NCBI RefSeq assembly: GCF_027568475.1
Contig: NZ_JANKZG010000003.1
Location: forward strand, 230,611 to 294,610
Reading direction: 5' to 3'
Source: Acinetobacter sp. HY1485
GTDB lineage: Bacteria; Pseudomonadota; Gammaproteobacteria; Pseudomonadales; Moraxellaceae
Length of the DNA: 64,000 bases
Numbering within the stretch: the first letter of the stretch is position 1; every line of letters begins with the position of its first letter. Shown in pieces: positions 46,742 through 58,150 of this stretch. The position numbers and the translations under genes are program-made. The notes below the pieces were generated by a model. The model ran no database searches. It saw only the letters and a list, made by a program, of their open reading frames with translations, and was not told the DNA's origin.

Positions 46742-48814
46742 CTATTCTGGTAACTTAAAGTCAGTTACAGATTCACGTAGCGACTCAGCCATATTTGCAA
46801 GCTCAGATACAGAACGTGCGGTATCAAATGTTGCACTTGTTGTTTGTGATGTAATGTCCTGAACAACATTCATGGTATTTGCAATATGTCCAGCTGATGC
46901 AGACTGAAGCTGCGCTGCTCCAGAAATATTTTCCATCAACTGTGCAAGTGATTGAGATACCGTTTGAATTTCGTCAAGTGCCACACCAGCATCTTTTGCA
47001 AGGTTTGCACCACGTACAACCTCAGATGTTGTATGTTCCATCGAGATTACGGCTTCATTTGTATCTGCCTGAATGGTTTTAACAAGGTTCTCAATCTGTT
47101 TTGTTGCTGATGCTGAACGTTCTGCAAGACGTTGTACCTCATCGGCAACCACAGCAAAACCACGACCTGCCTCACCTGCCATCGATGCTTGAATTGCAGC
47201 GTTTAAGGCAAGAATGTTTGTTTGATCGGCAATATCGTTAATTAACGAGACAATGTTACCAATCTCTTGAGAAGACTCACCCAAACGTTTAATACGTTTA
47301 GAAGTTTCCTGAATCTGTTCACGAATTGTATCCATACCTTGCATTGAACGGTTTACAACTTCAGCACCATTTGCTGCAATACCTACCGAACGTTGTGCTA
47401 CTTCAGAAGATTCACGCGCATTTGTCGATACTTCATCAATTGACAATGCCATTTCATTCATTGCTGTTGATGCACCTGCAATCTCTTGCGCCTGATGTTC
47501 AGTCGCTTCTGCAAGTTGGTTAGTAATCATTTGCGTATTTTGTGAGTACAAAGCGACTTCTTGAGAAGTTTGGTTAATTCGCGATACCAAATCACGTAAT
47601 TGGTCGATTGCAAAGTTAATCGAATCGGCAATTGCCCCTGTAAAATCCTCAGATACTGTTGCATAACTACGTAAGTCACCATCTGCCAAGTCTGCAATCT
47701 CATCGAGGAGACGTAAAATCGCGCCTTGGTTACGGTCATACTCTTCTTGTAGATTTTGCATACGTTGTTGGTCAATATCGTTACGTAAACTAAGAATTTT
47801 ATATGCACACAACAAGAAGATGATGAAAGCTAAAATTAAGATAAACGCAGGAACAATTACCGTATAAGATGTAATGACAACACGGTTTAATTCATTTAAT
47901 AATTTATCAGATTGCGTAAAGATTTGTGCAGATGCTTTTTGAATTGCTGCAACCTTTGCCGAGTTATCAAATACAACTGCTGCACCTGACTTAATTACTC
48001 GATCATATTCTGCTTTCATTTCTACAAGTTGAGCACGTAATTCTGGATCAGTGATACGATCTACACCAAGATCTGTACTACCATCAAGCTGTGCATTTAA
48101 ATAACTTGAAAATGTTTCTGTATCTTCTTTAAAGTCATTTGCTGAATCTTCAACCACTTTTGATGCAGATAAGATAGAATCAATTGAACGTAAGATACGT
48201 TCTGCCAATACAACTTGGTTTTTAGCCACAATGATTTGACTTGTAGGCGCATGTTTACGCTCCATTTTGTCTACCATTTCATTGTATTGTGCCTGCATCC
48301 CAGGAATTACTTGTGAGATTGCGACATTAGTTGCATAAAGCTTTGTTAAAATCTTTTCGTTTGCTGTAATGGTATCAATATTTTCTGATATGTCTGACCA
48401 TTCTTTTTGAATAGCAATAAATTCTTCTTTATGTCTAGCCAGCTTTAATCGTCTTACATTTTCAAAGTTTTTAACAAAGTTTACTTGGTCTTCTTTTAAT
48501 TTTTTAATTGCATCATCAGAACCTGATGCTGTAGCACTGTTTGCATGACGCGAGGTAGTTTGAGAAAGTAACTTAAGTGTATCCAAACTTACTGCAATAT
48601 TTTTATTTCGTGGTACGGTATAAAATAATGTTAGAAGCAAAACAAACGCAATAAAAGCACTGATAATGCCAGTGAAAATATACGGCTTAGCTTGTTCAGC
48701 ACTTCCAAAACTTTGGCTTAAATTTGCCATCATTTTGTTTATCTTTTTCATAAAACCATTTTTTGAGGAATGGTTTTGCCCCGTATCTTTCTTATCAAAA
48801 ACTTTAAAGCCCAT
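46742..48814 (-). CDS. pilJ: Methyl-accepting chemotaxis-type sensor PilJ
   Basis: Receptor of the pilus-control system, 690 residues. One membrane segment near residues 40-62, a periplasmic helical region, a second segment near 325-350, a HAMP-like stretch, then the signalling domain with the hairpin tip [40 protein letters not shown]. The longer frame (48832) is not needed: ATG 48814 has GGGGGA upstream. Unlike the Pseudomonas locus, no pilK methyltransferase gene follows. Confidence 0.93.
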   Translation of the reverse strand: MGFKVFDKKDTGQNHSSKNGFMKKINKMMANLSQSFGSAEQAKPYIFTGIISAFIAFVLLLTLFYTVPRNKNIAVSLDTLKLLSQTTSRHANSATASGSDDAIKKLKEDQVNFVKNFENVRRLKLARHKEEFIAIQKEWSDISENIDTITANEKILTKLYATNVAISQVIPGMQAQYNEMVDKMERKHAPTSQIIVAKNQVVLAERILRSIDSILSASKVVEDSANDFKEDTETFSSYLNAQLDGSTDLGVDRITDPELRAQLVEMKAEYDRVIKSGAAVVFDNSAKVAAIQKASAQIFTQSDKLLNELNRVVITSYTVIVPAFILILAFIIFLLCAYKILSLRNDIDQQRMQNLQEEYDRNQGAILRLLDEIADLADGDLRSYATVSEDFTGAIADSINFAIDQLRDLVSRINQTSQEVALYSQNTQMITNQLAEATEHQAQEIAGASTAMNEMALSIDEVSTNARESSEVAQRSVGIAANGAEVVNRSMQGMDTIREQIQETSKRIKRLGESSQEIGNIVSLINDIADQTNILALNAAIQASMAGEAGRGFAVVADEVQRLAERSASATKQIENLVKTIQADTNEAVISMEHTTSEVVRGANLAKDAGVALDEIQTVSQSLAQLMENISGAAQLQSASAGHIANTMNVVQDITSQTTSATFDTARSVSELANMAESLRESVTDFKLPE

Positions 48815-48854
48815 TCGGCTTCCCCCTAGCATCGCAATTTGCGATATACAAGAT

Positions 48855-49373
48855 TTACTTTATAGCCGCATTCATATATTCAGTATCATTTAACATTTTA
48901 CTGAATAAAAACACATTCCAATGTCGTTGGTGTTGGTTAAAATAACCTTGACAGTACTTTTGTAAGTTACTTTCCAAACTTTCGTTACTAGAAAAGAAAC
49001 TTTTTTTGTTAAAGTGCTGAATACCTAAAACCTGATCGACAGCCAAACCTACATAATGATCTTGATGACTCACACACAATACTTTTTGTGTATCTTTACT
49101 ACTTTGACCAGAAAAATATGCGGGTAAATCAGTAATTGTGAGTAATCTACCACGTACATTGGCTAACCCTTTTAGCCAAGATTTACTATTTGGTACTGGC
49201 GTAAAGGTAGGATAATAGATAACCTCTGACACTTCCCCCAAAGGCGCAACAAAATACTGTCCCAGCATCTCAAAGGCAATACCTGACCATCTTGCCACCT
49301 CTTGGCTAGAAGAGGTATTTTTCGTCCCTCTTTTTGCTAACCGAAGTAGCTCGATAAAACCATTTGCTGCCAT
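48855..49373 (-). CDS. pilI: CheW-like adaptor PilI
   Basis: The 172-residue CheW-domain protein couples PilJ to ChpA. The CheW features are the region [40 protein letters not shown] near 60-95 and [15 protein letters not shown] near 125. It lies between pilH and pilJ with a six-base gap to pilH. Confidence 0.9.
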   Translation of the reverse strand: MAANGFIELLRLAKRGTKNTSSSQEVARWSGIAFEMLGQYFVAPLGEVSEVIYYPTFTPVPNSKSWLKGLANVRGRLLTITDLPAYFSGQSSKDTQKVLCVSHQDHYVGLAVDQVLGIQHFNKKSFFSSNESLESNLQKYCQGYFNQHQRHWNVFLFSKMLNDTEYMNAAIK

Positions 49374-49379
49374 AGTGAT

Positions 49380-49748
49380 TTATCCTACATGCATGTGTTG
49401 CTCAATAACGCTCATTAAGTTATCTTCTGCAACAGGCTTGGTTAGATAGTCACGAGCACCTTGACGCTTACCCCAAACACGATCTGTTGCTTGGTCTTTA
49501 GTACTCACAATAATAATTGGAATATGTTTAGTTGTTTCATTGCGAGAAATTTGACGTGTTGCCTGAAAGCCATTTACACCTGGCATTACAACATCCATCA
49601 AAATAAGATCTGGTAATTCTGCTTGAGCAAGCGTTACCCCATCAGCACCATTTGTTGCTTCTAAAACTTCATGACCATGTTTAGTCAAAATTTCTTTAAA
49701 ACGGAATGTTTCTGTTGGTGAATCATCAACAATTAAAATACGTGACAT
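49380..49748 (-). CDS. pilH: Twitching motility response regulator PilH
   Basis: Single-domain receiver, 122 residues: acidic pair in ILIVDDSPTE, phospho-Asp near residue 52 in LILMDVVMPGVNGFQ, Thr/Ser in IIVSTKD and Lys in YLTKPV. It acts with PilG downstream of ChpA. The order pilG-pilH-pilI-pilJ is as in Pseudomonas. Confidence 0.93.
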   Translation of the reverse strand: MSRILIVDDSPTETFRFKEILTKHGHEVLEATNGADGVTLAQAELPDLILMDVVMPGVNGFQATRQISRNETTKHIPIIIVSTKDQATDRVWGKRQGARDYLTKPVAEDNLMSVIEQHMHVG

Positions 49749-49770
49749 TTCTTTTCCTCAAAAGACACGT

Positions 49771-50154
49771 TTAAGCAACGTGCATGCGAATGGCTGCAAC
49801 CAATTCGTCTTTACTAAATGGTTTTGTTAAATATTCGTCTGATCCAACAATACGACCTTTCGCACGATCAAATAAACCATCTTTACTTGATAACATGATA
49901 ATTGGTACGCCTTGATATTGCTGTGAATTTTTAATCAAAGCACAAGTTTGGTATCCATCTAAACGTGGCATCATGATATCGATAAAAATAATATCAGGGT
50001 TCGTTTCAGCTATTTTGGAAAGTGCTTCAAAACCATCTACCGCTGTTACAACGTCATATCCTTCACGTTGTAATAATGTTTCTGCTGTGCGGCGAATTGT
50101 TTTTGAATCATCAATGACCATCACCTTGAGACTATTTGTGTTATCTTCTTGCAT
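49771..50154 (-). CDS. pilG: Twitching motility response regulator PilG
   Basis: Single-domain receiver, 127 residues: VMVIDDSKTIRRTAETLLQREGYDV, phospho-Asp near residue 57 in IIFIDIMMPRLDGYQ, IIMLSSKDG and YLTKPF. It is the first gene of the operon with AAGGA before its ATG. PilG promotes pilus extension in Pseudomonas. Confidence 0.95.
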   Translation of the reverse strand: MQEDNTNSLKVMVIDDSKTIRRTAETLLQREGYDVVTAVDGFEALSKIAETNPDIIFIDIMMPRLDGYQTCALIKNSQQYQGVPIIMLSSKDGLFDRAKGRIVGSDEYLTKPFSKDELVAAIRMHVA

Positions 50155-50388
50155 TTAATGATCCTTTCCACTCATTAGTTAAAAATTCGTGCAAATATTA
50201 AACATCGGATTGTACGATATTTCAATAAACACTTACTATAACATAACCATACAAAACATAGATGAATTGCAGACATTTTCACCACAGATTATGCATACTT
50301 ATTACACACTTTTGCGAATTTTATAATTAACACTTGTCATCTGTTTAATTCATTTGATAATAGTAAGAAAATTTCTTTTGAGACTCTA

Positions 50389-51021
50389 ATGTTATTTGAA
50401 ACTGCTTTTTCTAAGAAAAATCGTTTTAAAAAAGTTTTGGGGACTACTTTTGCTTTAACTTTCTCCCATTTCCTCTTTCTAAACACAGCACATGCAACAT
50501 GGTATCGCTATTATGATAATCGGGGTATTGCAAATATTAGTACGACTGTCAGTCCTGAGCATATTCGTCGTGGATATGAAACTTTAGACTCACGTATGCA
50601 AGTCATACGCAAAGCACAACCTTTTGAAAGTGAACAATTTGCAAAATTAGAAGCACAACGTGAACAAGCTTATAAACAACGCAACAATGATATTCGTCTA
50701 AAAAGTGCGTATTCTAATAGTCACTTAGCAGAAATTAAAAAGCGAGAAATGCTCACAGCAATTCAGCAGCAAATTAACTTTCAAAAAAAGCAGTTAAACT
50801 TGATTTATAAAGATCAACTTATATTGAAGCAGCAAGAGCAGGCCGCAACTTTAAGTGGTAAAGCAATTCCAAGTACACTTAAAAATGCGTTACAGACAAA
50901 TGCTAACCAAATTGAGCGTACACAAAATAGTATTTTAATCAGTCAAACGAGCTATCAACGTACAGAACAACAATACGATGCGATTATTGCGCGATTAAAA
51001 GTGTTAGAAACCCAAAATTGA
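50389..51021 (+). CDS. DUF4124-like secreted protein with coiled-coil tail
   Basis: The 210-residue protein has a signal-type hydrophobic segment (residues about 18-37, cut near AHA), then [30 protein letters not shown], the DUF4124 pattern, and a long Gln/Lys-rich coiled coil (about 85-205). Function unknown; probably periplasmic. It is divergent from pilG and 52 bases before proS. Confidence 0.75.
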   Translation: MLFETAFSKKNRFKKVLGTTFALTFSHFLFLNTAHATWYRYYDNRGIANISTTVSPEHIRRGYETLDSRMQVIRKAQPFESEQFAKLEAQREQAYKQRNNDIRLKSAYSNSHLAEIKKREMLTAIQQQINFQKKQLNLIYKDQLILKQQEQAATLSGKAIPSTLKNALQTNANQIERTQNSILISQTSYQRTEQQYDAIIARLKVLETQN

Positions 51022-51073
51022 CATAAATTATCGTATAATTTTTTCCTTAAAATTTTGTATTAGGACAACTTTC

Positions 51074-52780
51074 ATGCGCGCGAGTCGCTTTTTATTTGCA
51101 ACGTTAAGAGAAACACCAAACGATGCAGAAGTTATTTCGCATCAGCTTATGCTCAGAGCTGGAATGATTCGTAAATTGGCATCAGGTTTATATACATGGT
51201 TGCCAATGGGTAAGCGTGTTTTGAACAAAGTAGAAGCGATCATTAAAGAAGAAATGAACCGCTCTGGATCACTTGAAGTATTTATGCCTGTAACACAGCC
51301 TGCTTCGCTTTGGGAAGAGTCAGGCCGTTACATGCAATATGGTCCTGAACTTGCTCGCTTGAAAGATCGTCATCAAAATGAATTTGTCTTAGGTCCTACA
51401 CACGAAGAAGTAATTACTGACCTTGCACGTAATGAGCTAAAAAGTTACAAACAACTTCCAATTAATTTTTATCAAGTACAGACTAAATTCCGTGATGAAA
51501 TTCGCCCACGTTTTGGGGTAATGCGTTCACGCGAGTTTATTATGAAGGATGGTTATTCATTTCATATTGATCAGGCTTCTTTACAAGAAACTTACGATAA
51601 TATGTATCAAACCTACTGCCGTATTTTTTCGCGCTTAGGATTAGATTTTCGTCCTGTACAAGCAGATACAGGTTCAATTGGTGGTTCAGGCTCGCATGAA
51701 TTTCATGTACTTGCGTCTAGTGGTGAAGATGATATTGTGTTCTCAACTGGTTCAGACTATGCAGCCAATGTAGAAAAAGCAGAAGCCGTTTTAGTGGGTG
51801 AGCGTCAGGCACCAACGCAAACTTTAGAACTTATTGAAACACCAAATCAAAAAACAATTGCAGATGTCTGCACCTTTTTAAATACAGCACCCCAAACATC
51901 GGTTAAAGCACTGCTCGTACAAGGTGCAACCAAAGAACAACCTATCGTTGCGTTATTTTTACGTGGCGATCATGAATTAAATGAAATCAAAGCCGAAAAA
52001 CACTCTCTCGTTGCTTCGCCACTAACCTTTGCTACACAAGAGCAATTAGATACTTACGGTTTAAATGCAGGTTTTATTGGACCACAAGGACTAGTTGAAA
52101 AAAATATCCCTGTCATTGTTGATCGTGCAGCTTCTGTTTTATCTGATTTTGTCGCAGGTGCTAACCAAGCAAACTACCATGCCAAAGGTGTTAACTGGGA
52201 ACGTGATGCTCAGCTTACAGATATATTCGATTTACGTAATGTGGTTGAAGGCGATCCATCACCAGATGGTCAAGGTACGCTTCAAATTAAACGTGGTATT
52301 GAAGTTGGTCATATTTTTCAATTAGGTCAAAAATACTCAGAAGCACTCAACTGTACTGTATTGGGTGAAGATGGTAAGCCAACTGTTGTGACGATGGGCT
52401 GTTACGGTATTGGCGTAACACGTGTTGTGGCATCTGCCATTGAACAGAACTTTGATGAAAAAGGAATTATTTGGCCAGCTGCAATTGCACCATTTGAAGT
52501 TGCGATTGTACCAATGAATGCACATAAATCACCTCGTACTGTAGAAGCAGCCGAAGCGCTTTATCAAGAATTACAATCTCTCGGTTACGATGTCTTATTA
52601 GATGACCGTAACGAACGCCCAGGAGTTAAATTCTCAGATTTAGAATTAACAGGTATTCCTCACCGTATTGTGATTGGTGAAAAAGGACTTGATGCAGGTA
52701 CGTTTGAATATAAAGGGCGCCGTGACGAGGCATCACAAAATGTAAGCAAAGATGATTTACTTACCTTAATTAAAGGTTAA
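51074..52780 (+). CDS. proS: Prolyl-tRNA synthetase
   Basis: Class II aminoacyl-tRNA synthetase, bacterial type with an editing (INS/YbaK-like) domain at residues about 225-390 inserted between motifs 2 and 3. Motif 1 region near 45-80, motif 2 [26 protein letters not shown] near 140, motif 3 [17 protein letters not shown] near 445, and the C-terminal anticodon domain. Length (568) is normal. A bidirectional terminator follows. Confidence 0.97.
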   Translation: MRASRFLFATLRETPNDAEVISHQLMLRAGMIRKLASGLYTWLPMGKRVLNKVEAIIKEEMNRSGSLEVFMPVTQPASLWEESGRYMQYGPELARLKDRHQNEFVLGPTHEEVITDLARNELKSYKQLPINFYQVQTKFRDEIRPRFGVMRSREFIMKDGYSFHIDQASLQETYDNMYQTYCRIFSRLGLDFRPVQADTGSIGGSGSHEFHVLASSGEDDIVFSTGSDYAANVEKAEAVLVGERQAPTQTLELIETPNQKTIADVCTFLNTAPQTSVKALLVQGATKEQPIVALFLRGDHELNEIKAEKHSLVASPLTFATQEQLDTYGLNAGFIGPQGLVEKNIPVIVDRAASVLSDFVAGANQANYHAKGVNWERDAQLTDIFDLRNVVEGDPSPDGQGTLQIKRGIEVGHIFQLGQKYSEALNCTVLGEDGKPTVVTMGCYGIGVTRVVASAIEQNFDEKGIIWPAAIAPFEVAIVPMNAHKSPRTVEAAEALYQELQSLGYDVLLDDRNERPGVKFSDLELTGIPHRIVIGEKGLDAGTFEYKGRRDEASQNVSKDDLLTLIKG

Positions 52781-52783
52781 ATC

Positions 52784-52812
52784 AAAAATCCCGCAAATAT
52801 GCGGGATTTTTT
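52784..52812. terminator. Bidirectional terminator between proS and dcd
   Basis: Twelve-base stem AAAAATCCCGCA / TGCGGGATTTTT with loop AATA between convergent genes. Confidence 0.9.
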
Positions 52813-53381
52813 TATGCTTTAGGAAGCGTCACACCTGTTTGACCTTGGTACTTACCACCACGGTCTTTATATGAAGTTTCGCAAACTTCATCGCTTTCAA
52901 AAAATAGCATTTGCGCAACGCCTTCGCCTGCATAAATACGAGCAGGTAAATTAGTGGTGTTTGAAAACTCCAATGTAACGTGACCTTCCCACTCTGGTTC
53001 AAGTGGTGTTACGTTCACAATAATCCCGCAACGTGCATAAGTCGATTTACCTAAACACACAGTTAAGACATTACGCGGAATGCGGAAATACTCAACCGTA
53101 CGCGCCAAAGCAAAAGAATTGGGTGGAATAATACAAACGTCTGACTCAACATTAATAAAACTTCTGTCGTCAAAGTTTTTCGGATCAACAATAGCAGAGT
53201 GTACGTTAGTAAAAACCTTAAACTCAGGTGCACAACGCACGTCATAACCGTAGCTAGAAACACCATAAGAAATGAGTTTTTCACCCTGTTCATTAAAACG
53301 AACTTGATTCGCAGCGTACGGTTCAATCATACCGTGTTGTTCGCTCATTTCACGAATCCAACGATCAGACTTAATTGCCAT
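52812..53381 (-). CDS. dcd: dCTP deaminase
   Basis: Deaminates dCTP to dUTP for dTTP synthesis. The 189-residue trimeric dUTPase-fold enzyme has the catalytic Glu in [14 protein letters not shown] near residue 138, the nucleotide motif [24 protein letters not shown] and the C-terminal GGKYQGQTG. Single gene, divergent from the type I secretion operon. Confidence 0.97.
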   Translation of the reverse strand: MAIKSDRWIREMSEQHGMIEPYAANQVRFNEQGEKLISYGVSSYGYDVRCAPEFKVFTNVHSAIVDPKNFDDRSFINVESDVCIIPPNSFALARTVEYFRIPRNVLTVCLGKSTYARCGIIVNVTPLEPEWEGHVTLEFSNTTNLPARIYAGEGVAQMLFFESDEVCETSYKDRGGKYQGQTGVTLPKA

Positions 53382-53539
53382 TTATCTATTCCAAAACGCA
53401 TATTACAACGTACTTTAACCGAATTTAGATGCCAAGAAAACAAGAACAATTTTATTTTTAAAAAGAGTGTAGAAAAACTACAAAATCATCGTTTATGATG
53501 TGACACAAATAATAATGGTATGGATACTAAGAAAAGTAG

Positions 53540-54910
53540 ATGAAACGATGTTATACGATTATTGCACTATTTATAGGAACAACGTTACACGCTGCCCCTT
53601 TACCTTCAATAGAATCTCAGTTGATTGTGCCTATTTTACCTATTGTGGGAACAACCAATCAAAAAGAGCCTCAACCTTTAGATAAAGCACATCTTAATTT
53701 AAACCATACCATTTTACTTGCTGTACAACGTCACCCTTCTATCACGCAAGCAGTGGCACAAATTTCACAACAACAAGCTAATATTCGGGCAGCACAAGCA
53801 GGATATTTACCTGCACTTACAGGTACCATTCAAATTGGTGACTTAACTTCATCGCAACGTGGTCGTCAGGTTTACAGTTTAAAAGCATCTCAATTACTTT
53901 ACGATTTTGGTAAAGTTAAAACCAATGTGGATATACAACAAGCTAAAACTATATTAGAACAAGCAAATGCACTGATTAGCATAGATGATATTGCACAGAC
54001 GACTAGCCGTACGGTTCTTGCTATTCAACACTATCAACATTTAGTCGATATTGCCCAAGAACAACTCAATGGCATGCAACACTTATATGAAATTGCCGAA
54101 CTGCGTGCCAATGCAGGTATCAGTAGTCGTGCTGATCCTGTACAAGCCCAAAGCTATGTCGATTATGCAAAATCGTATCTTATTACACAACAAAGTAATT
54201 TAAGGCAAAATCAACAACGGCTCAATGTGCTATTAGGTTTTGATGTAAGTCATACACAATTTGAGGTTTCTGATCGGCTGTTAGAATACTCAGGTTTTTA
54301 TGATGATGTTCCGCTCAATGAGGTACCTAAACTCGTTTCTGCCAAAGCAGAAATGGATGTGGCAACGGCGCAAAAACAACAGGCAAAAACAGGCGCTTAC
54401 CCTACCCTTGCCTTAACAGGTACATTTAATCAGGCAATCAATGGACGTAACCCTGATACTGCAGAAAAAAATGGACATGATACTGCTGTGTACTTAACCT
54501 TAAATACAAATTTGTATCAAGGCGGTGCCATTAAAGCACAAATACAAGCTGCAAATTTTGCTGAACAAGCAGCCCAAGCAAAACTCAGCACCAATTATCT
54601 TGAACTGATTGAAACCACACGTAATGCACATGAAGTTATTGACCATACACAACAACAAATTTGGGTTTTAGTTGATAAACAAAAAGTGACTGCCAAAACG
54701 CGTGAACTGTATGAAGATCAGTACAAACTTGGGCATAGAACTATTTTAGACTTACTCAGTGCAGAACAATCTTATCATAGCGCTCGTGCAGAAAAGGAAC
54801 AAGCTCTATACAACATCTATGACACGCTTGCGCAATACATTGCAACAACAGGCAAAACACGTACCGTTTACGATTTAAATAATAAAAATATTCAAGGACT
54901 CAATCTATGA
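53540..54910 (+). CDS. TolC-family outer membrane channel of a type I secretion system (LapE-like)
   Basis: The 456-residue outer membrane efflux protein has a signal peptide (MKRCYTIIALFIGTTLHA) and the two TolC repeats with long helices (residues about 55-250 and 265-440). YSLKASQLLYDFGKVKTNVD and YLTLNTNLYQGGAIKAQI are the beta-barrel segments of each half. It overlaps the ABC transporter gene by four bases (ATGA), so the operon encodes all three components of the exporter. By context it is the LapE/AggA channel for large adhesins. Confidence 0.9.
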   Translation: MKRCYTIIALFIGTTLHAAPLPSIESQLIVPILPIVGTTNQKEPQPLDKAHLNLNHTILLAVQRHPSITQAVAQISQQQANIRAAQAGYLPALTGTIQIGDLTSSQRGRQVYSLKASQLLYDFGKVKTNVDIQQAKTILEQANALISIDDIAQTTSRTVLAIQHYQHLVDIAQEQLNGMQHLYEIAELRANAGISSRADPVQAQSYVDYAKSYLITQQSNLRQNQQRLNVLLGFDVSHTQFEVSDRLLEYSGFYDDVPLNEVPKLVSAKAEMDVATAQKQQAKTGAYPTLALTGTFNQAINGRNPDTAEKNGHDTAVYLTLNTNLYQGGAIKAQIQAANFAEQAAQAKLSTNYLELIETTRNAHEVIDHTQQQIWVLVDKQKVTAKTRELYEDQYKLGHRTILDLLSAEQSYHSARAEKEQALYNIYDTLAQYIATTGKTRTVYDLNNKNIQGLNL

Positions 54911-56991
54911 ATACCAATCAATGGTTACATAGCATTTTAACCATCGCACGGCATTACCGCATTAATACATCAGAAGAACAACTTAAATTGCACTTGGCGT
55001 GGGGAAAAATTACCAAACAATCTGAATTAATTGATTTACTCTGTACTCAAATGGGGCTAAAGCATCAAATACAAAATACACCCTTTACAGCATGGCAATT
55101 ACCTTTAATTACAGAACTCAATGATGGGCAAATTTTAGTCGTTGAATCTATGGATCAACAACAACGTGTTTCTGTTCATTTAAGTCAAGACCAAGGACTG
55201 TATCAAACACTTTCTTTAGAAGAACTTTATAAAAATACTAAAGCAATTCATATTTTTCGTCCCGAATCAGCCGTAAGCGATGTGCGGGTTGATGAGTATA
55301 TTAAACCTTATCAAAAAAGCTGGTTTTGGCATATTGTACTTGCAGATTGGAAACGCTATGCCGATATTATGTTGGCATCTTTGCTGACTAATTTACTTGC
55401 ACTTGCCACAATTTTATTTTCAATGAATGTGTATGATCGGGTTATTCCTGCACAGTCTATTCCAACCCTGTGGGTACTCACAGGCGGTGTTCTATTAGCG
55501 GCAATTTTTGAACTTGTACTACGGATGTCACGTACTTATTTATCAGATTTAATTGGAAAACGTGCTGATCTTAAAATTTCTGATCGTGTATTTGGGCATG
55601 CTCTACGTATTAAAAATAATGAACGTCCAAAATCGACAGGTACTTTTATTTCTCAAATTAGAGAGCTTGAAAGCATACGCGAAATGGTCACTTCAACCAC
55701 TGTAGGCGCATTGGCAGATTTACCTTTCTTTTTATTATTTTTAGGTGTGCTATGGTTTATTGGTCATCATATTTTTTGGGTCGTGGTTGCTGTTGTGCCC
55801 TTTATGATTATTCCTGCGCTTTTATCACAAAAAAAACTTGCTCAACTTGCCAACGAAGGCATACGCGAAAGCTCTATACGCAATGCAATGTTAGTTGAAA
55901 CCGTACAAAATATTGAAGATATTAAACTGTTACGTGCCGAATCTCGGTTTCAAAACCAATGGAACCACATAAATGCTGTATCTGCCGATATTAGTATGCA
56001 ACAACGTAAGATTGGTAGTTTTCTAAATTCTTGGACATATAAATTACAAAACCTCACCTATGTACTGGTTATTTTAGTAGGGAGTTTTGCGGTTATGCAG
56101 GCAGAAATGAGTACAGGTACTTTGGTGGCATGCTCTATTTTAGCCTCACGCATGCTTGCACCTATTTCACAAATTACAGCCATTTTGGGTAAATGGCAAA
56201 ATGCTAAAGTAGCGAAGCGTGGCTTAGATGAATTAATGAAGAAGCCTGTTGACCACCCAGAAGCATCTCGACTCATTCATAAACCTGCAATTTTTGGGAG
56301 TTATGTTCTTGACCATTTAACTTTTAAATATGATACCGAACAAACAACACCCACATTAGCCATTCAGCAACTCCGTATCCAAGCAGGTGAGAAAATTGCA
56401 ATTTTAGGACGTAACGGTGCAGGCAAATCGGCACTTTTACAAATTTTGTCAGGTATGCAATTTGCCACAGAAGGCAAAATTACACTTGATCACACAGACT
56501 TAAGTTTACTCAACCCCGATGATATTCGGCGTGATGTGGGGCTTTTAAATCAAAGCGCGCAACTTTTTTATGGCACTATCCGTGAAAACCTTACATTAGG
56601 TGCCCCTTTAGCCACTGACGAAGACATTGTCATAGCACTCAGCATGGTCAATGCCGTGAGTATTGTTGAGAGTAAAAAAGAAGGTTTAGACCATTTGGTG
56701 CTTGAAGGTGGTATTGGCTTTTCGGGTGGGCAAAAGCAAGCTTTGCTCTTGGCACGCCTTATTCTTAAAAATCCAAAAATTGTATTATTAGATGAACCTA
56801 CCGCTGCTATAGATGATGTTTCAGAAAAACTTATTATTGATCAGTTAAAACCTTGGTTGGCTTCACGTACCTTAATTGTGACCACACATAAACAAGCTGT
56901 ATTGCAATGGGTTGACCGAGTTTTGGTGATGCAAGATGGTCAAGTGGTTAAGGATGTTCCACAAAAAGAATTATTTGCAACGGCGGCTTAA
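54907..56991 (+). CDS. lapB: Type I secretion ABC transporter/permease, LapB-like
   Basis: The 694-residue inner membrane exporter has an N-terminal C39-like domain (residues about 1-125) that lacks the catalytic Cys, then six membrane segments (about 155-430) and the nucleotide-binding domain with Walker A GRNGAGKS near 495, signature FSGGQKQ near 600 and Walker B IVLLDEPTAAID. This is the LapB/HlyB-like type that binds but does not cleave its substrate. It lies between the tolC-like and hlyD-like genes. Confidence 0.93.
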   Translation: MNTNQWLHSILTIARHYRINTSEEQLKLHLAWGKITKQSELIDLLCTQMGLKHQIQNTPFTAWQLPLITELNDGQILVVESMDQQQRVSVHLSQDQGLYQTLSLEELYKNTKAIHIFRPESAVSDVRVDEYIKPYQKSWFWHIVLADWKRYADIMLASLLTNLLALATILFSMNVYDRVIPAQSIPTLWVLTGGVLLAAIFELVLRMSRTYLSDLIGKRADLKISDRVFGHALRIKNNERPKSTGTFISQIRELESIREMVTSTTVGALADLPFFLLFLGVLWFIGHHIFWVVVAVVPFMIIPALLSQKKLAQLANEGIRESSIRNAMLVETVQNIEDIKLLRAESRFQNQWNHINAVSADISMQQRKIGSFLNSWTYKLQNLTYVLVILVGSFAVMQAEMSTGTLVACSILASRMLAPISQITAILGKWQNAKVAKRGLDELMKKPVDHPEASRLIHKPAIFGSYVLDHLTFKYDTEQTTPTLAIQQLRIQAGEKIAILGRNGAGKSALLQILSGMQFATEGKITLDHTDLSLLNPDDIRRDVGLLNQSAQLFYGTIRENLTLGAPLATDEDIVIALSMVNAVSIVESKKEGLDHLVLEGGIGFSGGQKQALLLARLILKNPKIVLLDEPTAAIDDVSEKLIIDQLKPWLASRTLIVTTHKQAVLQWVDRVLVMQDGQVVKDVPQKELFATAA

Positions 56992-56993
56992 TC

Positions 56994-58124
56994 ATGACAA
57001 AACTTCCTAAAGCAAGCTTTTTAATTTGGATTATTGCCTTTTTTATTCTGTTGTTTGTCATTTGGGCAAGCATCTTTAAACTCGAAGAAGTCTCTACAGG
57101 TACAGGAAAGGTGATACCGTCTGCAAAAGAACAAACCATTCAATCTTTAGATGGTGGTGTGGTTACACAATTACCTGTTAAAGAAGGTGATATTGTTAAA
57201 AAAGGACAAATTGTTGCACAAATAGATCCAATTCGTTTTGAAGCGCAAGTAGGCGAAAGCCAATCTAAACTTACTGCTATTCAAGCCAAAGCCTCACGCT
57301 TACAAGCAGAAGTAAACGGTACTCGTCTTCATTTTTCTCAGTCTATTCCCGCTAACACTATTCAAGAAGAAACGGCTCTTTATCATTCACGCCAAAATGA
57401 CTTAAATCAGAGTCTTCGCGGACTCTCTCAAGCATCACAGCTAGTAAAAAGTGAGCTTGCCATGACTGCTCCTTTGGTAGAAAAAGGAGCAGCATCTGAA
57501 GTTGAGGTACTTAGATTAAAAAAAGAAATTAACAATTTACAAAATCAAATGAACGATAAACGTAATGAATACTACGTAAAAGCGCGTGAGGAACTTTCTC
57601 AAGCAAATTCAGATATTCACACGCTTAAACAAACCATTCAAGGACGAGATGATGCTGTGAAACGGGCAGTTTTTCGTGCACCAATGCCAAGTATTGTGAA
57701 AGAACTTACCACCACAATGGGAGGTGTAATTCCGCAAAATGGTAAGTTGATGACCCTTGTGCCTTTAGATGACCAACTTTTAATTGAAACTCGCATATCA
57801 CCTAAAGATATTGCATTTATTCACCCTAACCAAGAAACTACCGTAAAACTCACCGCTTACGATTATTCAATTTACGGCGGGCTTAAAGGTAAAGTAAGTA
57901 CTATTTCACCTGACACCATCCGAGATGATGTCAAGCAAGACCAATACTATTACCGTGTTTACATTAAAACGAACCAAGACCATCTAACCACTAAAGATGG
58001 AAAACAGTTTCCAATTACACCGGGTATGGTGGCAACTGTTGAAATTAAAACAGGACAAAAAACAATTATGCAATACCTCATTAAACCGCTTAATAAAGCG
58101 CAAGAGGCATTACGAGAGCGTTAA
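56994..58124 (+). CDS. lapC: Type I secretion membrane fusion protein, LapC/HlyD-like
   Basis: Periplasmic adaptor, 376 residues: one N-terminal membrane segment (about 9-26), the lipoyl half VSTGTGKVIPSAKEQTIQSLDGG, a coiled coil (about 80-225), then the second lipoyl and barrel domains with the HlyD signature (ITPGMVATVEIKTGQKTIMQYLIKPL). It starts three bases after lapB and the operon ends at a terminator. Confidence 0.92.
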   Translation: MTKLPKASFLIWIIAFFILLFVIWASIFKLEEVSTGTGKVIPSAKEQTIQSLDGGVVTQLPVKEGDIVKKGQIVAQIDPIRFEAQVGESQSKLTAIQAKASRLQAEVNGTRLHFSQSIPANTIQEETALYHSRQNDLNQSLRGLSQASQLVKSELAMTAPLVEKGAASEVEVLRLKKEINNLQNQMNDKRNEYYVKAREELSQANSDIHTLKQTIQGRDDAVKRAVFRAPMPSIVKELTTTMGGVIPQNGKLMTLVPLDDQLLIETRISPKDIAFIHPNQETTVKLTAYDYSIYGGLKGKVSTISPDTIRDDVKQDQYYYRVYIKTNQDHLTTKDGKQFPITPGMVATVEIKTGQKTIMQYLIKPLNKAQEALRER

Positions 58125-58148
58125 AAAAGAGGGCAAATGCCCTCTTTT
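58125..58148. terminator. Bidirectional terminator between lapC and the small Bap-like gene
   Basis: Ten-base stem AAAAGAGGGC / GCCCTCTTTT with loop AAAT between convergent genes. Confidence 0.88.
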
Positions 58149-58150
58149 CA

